Below are positions 4,948 through 6,238 of a stretch of 6,238 nt of DNA, in pieces. The position numbers and the translations under genes were made by a program. This DNA comes from an uncultured Christensenellaceae bacterium (GTDB lineage Bacteria > Bacillota > Clostridia > Christensenellales > MGBC116941), in contig CAJUEF010000002.1 in assembly GCA_910585035.1 (NCBI GenBank), forward strand, positions 21,286-27,523, read 5' to 3'. Under the pieces are notes generated by a model, which did no database searches, had not been told where the DNA came from, and saw only the letters and a program-made list of their open reading frames with translations. How positions within the stretch are numbered: position 1 is the first letter of the stretch; each line of letters begins with the position of its first letter.

Positions 4948-6238
4948 TTAGCGTTTCACCTCTTCTTCAATGTAGGATTCAATTAAGTCGCCTACCTTGA
5001 TGTCGTTATAATCCTCAATTCCAATACCGCATTCATAGCCTTCCACAACTTCCTTAACATTATCCTTAAATCTTTTAAGGCTGGAAATAGTACCCTCATG
5101 AATAACAACACCGTCGCGGGAAAGTCTGATGCCTGAATTTCTTGTTATCTTACCATCAAGCACATAGCATCCTGCAATAGTTCCAACGCTGGAAACCTTA
5201 AACACCTGTCTAACCTCAACATGTCCTTGAATAACCTCTTTAAACTCAGGATCAAGCATACCAACAAGAGCCTTTTCAATATCCTCTGTAAGCTTGTAAA
5301 TAACCCTGTATGTTCTTATATCAACTTCATCTTTCTCAGCCATTGTGCGCGCTGTAGGCTCAGCTACAACGTTAAAGCCGATTATAATAGCGTTTGACGC
5401 ATTTGCCAAAATAACGTCAGACTGAGTAATGGCTCCAACGCCGTTATGAATAACGTCAATTTTTACCTCATCGGTTGAAAGCTTAAGCACACTCTGTTTA
5501 ATAGCTTCGGCAGAGCCCTGAACATCTGCCTTAACAATCAAATTAAGAACTTTCATATCGCCCTCGGATATCTGGTCAAATAAATCATCAAGGGATACTG
5601 CACTGGTTGCTTTTATCTGTTCAATTTTAAGCTTATCCTTACGTTCTTCAACAACCTGTCTTGAAAGCTTATCATCGTCAAGGGAATAGAATATGTCTCC
5701 GGCATGAGGAACATCGCCAAATCCCAGTATTTCAACAGGCATGGAAGGAGTGGCAACTTCAACGGTGTCGCCTTTTTCATTTACCATAGCACGCACACGT
5801 CCATAAGCAGTTCCTGCAATAACAGTATCACCAACACGCAAACTTCCGTTTTGAACCAGCACAGTTGCAACAGGACCTCTTCCTTTGTCAAGCTTTGCTT
5901 CAATAACAGCGCCTTTGGCATGTCTGTTTGGATTTGCTTTAAGCTCTTGAACGTCTGCAACAAGAAGTATCATTTCCAAAAGATTGTCTATACCCTCTTT
6001 AGTATGCGCGGAAACCGGTGCAACTATAGTATCGCCGCCCCATTCTTCACATACAAGTCCATGCTCTGTAAGCTCCTGTTTAACCTTTTCTATATTCGCA
6101 GTTGGCTTATCAATTTTATTGATTGCAACAATAATAGGAACCTCAGCCGCCTTGGCATGGCTAATGGCTTCAACGGTTTGCGGTTTAATTCCGTCATCAG
6201 CCGCCACTACCAAAATCGCAATATCTGTAACGCTTGCT
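4948..6238 (-). CDS. infB: Translation initiation factor IF-2, 3' part, cut by the window edge
   Basis: IF-2 is the GTPase that places fMet-tRNA on the 30S subunit and drives subunit joining. The frame is open from the right edge to the TAA at 4950-4948, with 429 complete codons visible. It begins inside the G domain, just after the DTPGH region, at ASVTDIAILVVAADDG; an internal TTG at 6213 is not a real start. Visible parts are the G4 motif NKID (visible residues 40-43), the G5-like VSAH (75-78, often SAK/SAL), domain II with GRGPVATVLVQNG, domain III with VLNLIVKADVQGSAEAI and NGVGAITQSDV, and the C-terminal fMet-tRNA-binding domain with SLKRFKDNVKEV and GYECGIGIEDYNDIKVGD. The missing N-terminal half and P-loop lie outside. 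It heads the visible operon; its promoter is not in the window. Confidence 0.97.
   Translation of the reverse strand, partial: ASVTDIAILVVAADDGIKPQTVEAISHAKAAEVPIIVAINKIDKPTANIEKVKQELTEHGLVCEEWGGDTIVAPVSAHTKEGIDNLLEMILLVADVQELKANPNRHAKGAVIEAKLDKGRGPVATVLVQNGSLRVGDTVIAGTAYGRVRAMVNEKGDTVEVATPSMPVEILGFGDVPHAGDIFYSLDDDKLSRQVVEERKDKLKIEQIKATSAVSLDDLFDQISEGDMKVLNLIVKADVQGSAEAIKQSVLKLSTDEVKIDVIHNGVGAITQSDVILANASNAIIIGFNVVAEPTARTMAEKDEVDIRTYRVIYKLTEDIEKALVGMLDPEFKEVIQGHVEVRQVFKVSSVGTIAGCYVLDGKITRNSGIRLSRDGVVIHEGTISSLKRFKDNVKEVVEGYECGIGIEDYNDIKVGDLIESYIEEEVKR

Noticed and set aside
4752..5000. Plus-strand open frame of 82 codons
   Set aside because: It is antisense to rbfA and the infB end, both well supported.

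Overview
The window is one stretch of a bacterial translation and RNA-processing gene cluster, with every gene on the minus strand. In transcription order, from the right edge to the left, it reads infB (3' part), rbfA, nrnA (DHH/DHHA1 phosphoesterase), truB, ribF, rpsO and pnp (5' part). This order (the tail of the nusA-infB operon running into ribF-rpsO-pnp, with an nrnA-type gene between rbfA and truB), together with AT-rich DNA, strong GGAGG ribosome binding sites and frequent AGA codons, points to a low-GC Firmicute, most likely of the class Clostridia. The genus cannot be told from the sequence.

Positions 6238-1880 are a very tight operon. infB and rbfA are 2 nt apart, rbfA and nrnA are 14 nt apart, nrnA and truB overlap by 13 nt, and truB and ribF overlap by 4 nt (ATGA). 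The genes code for initiation factor 2, a 30S maturation factor, a nano-RNA/pAp phosphatase, the tRNA U55 pseudouridine synthase, and the FMN/FAD-forming enzyme. A strong hairpin (3596-3631) sits inside the first codons of truB.

Positions 1880-1490 hold the control region and the body of rpsO. A good sigma-A-type promoter overlaps the end of ribF. It is followed by a leader of about 80 nt that folds into a long hairpin resembling an S15 binding site. Next comes rpsO itself, which appears broken: relative to normal S15 about 31 nt are missing near the start, so the good start codon is out of frame with the conserved body. An intrinsic terminator stands between rpsO and pnp.

Positions 1465-1 encode the first 488 residues of polynucleotide phosphorylase, running off the left edge. 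pnp has no room for its own promoter after the terminator, so read-through from rpsO probably feeds it.

I see no mobile element, CRISPR array, tRNA, rRNA or defence gene, and no gene-free stretch above 300 bases. Most of the window is ordinary conserved core genome. The points that deserve a second look are the damaged rpsO, its leader hairpin and the truB hairpin.
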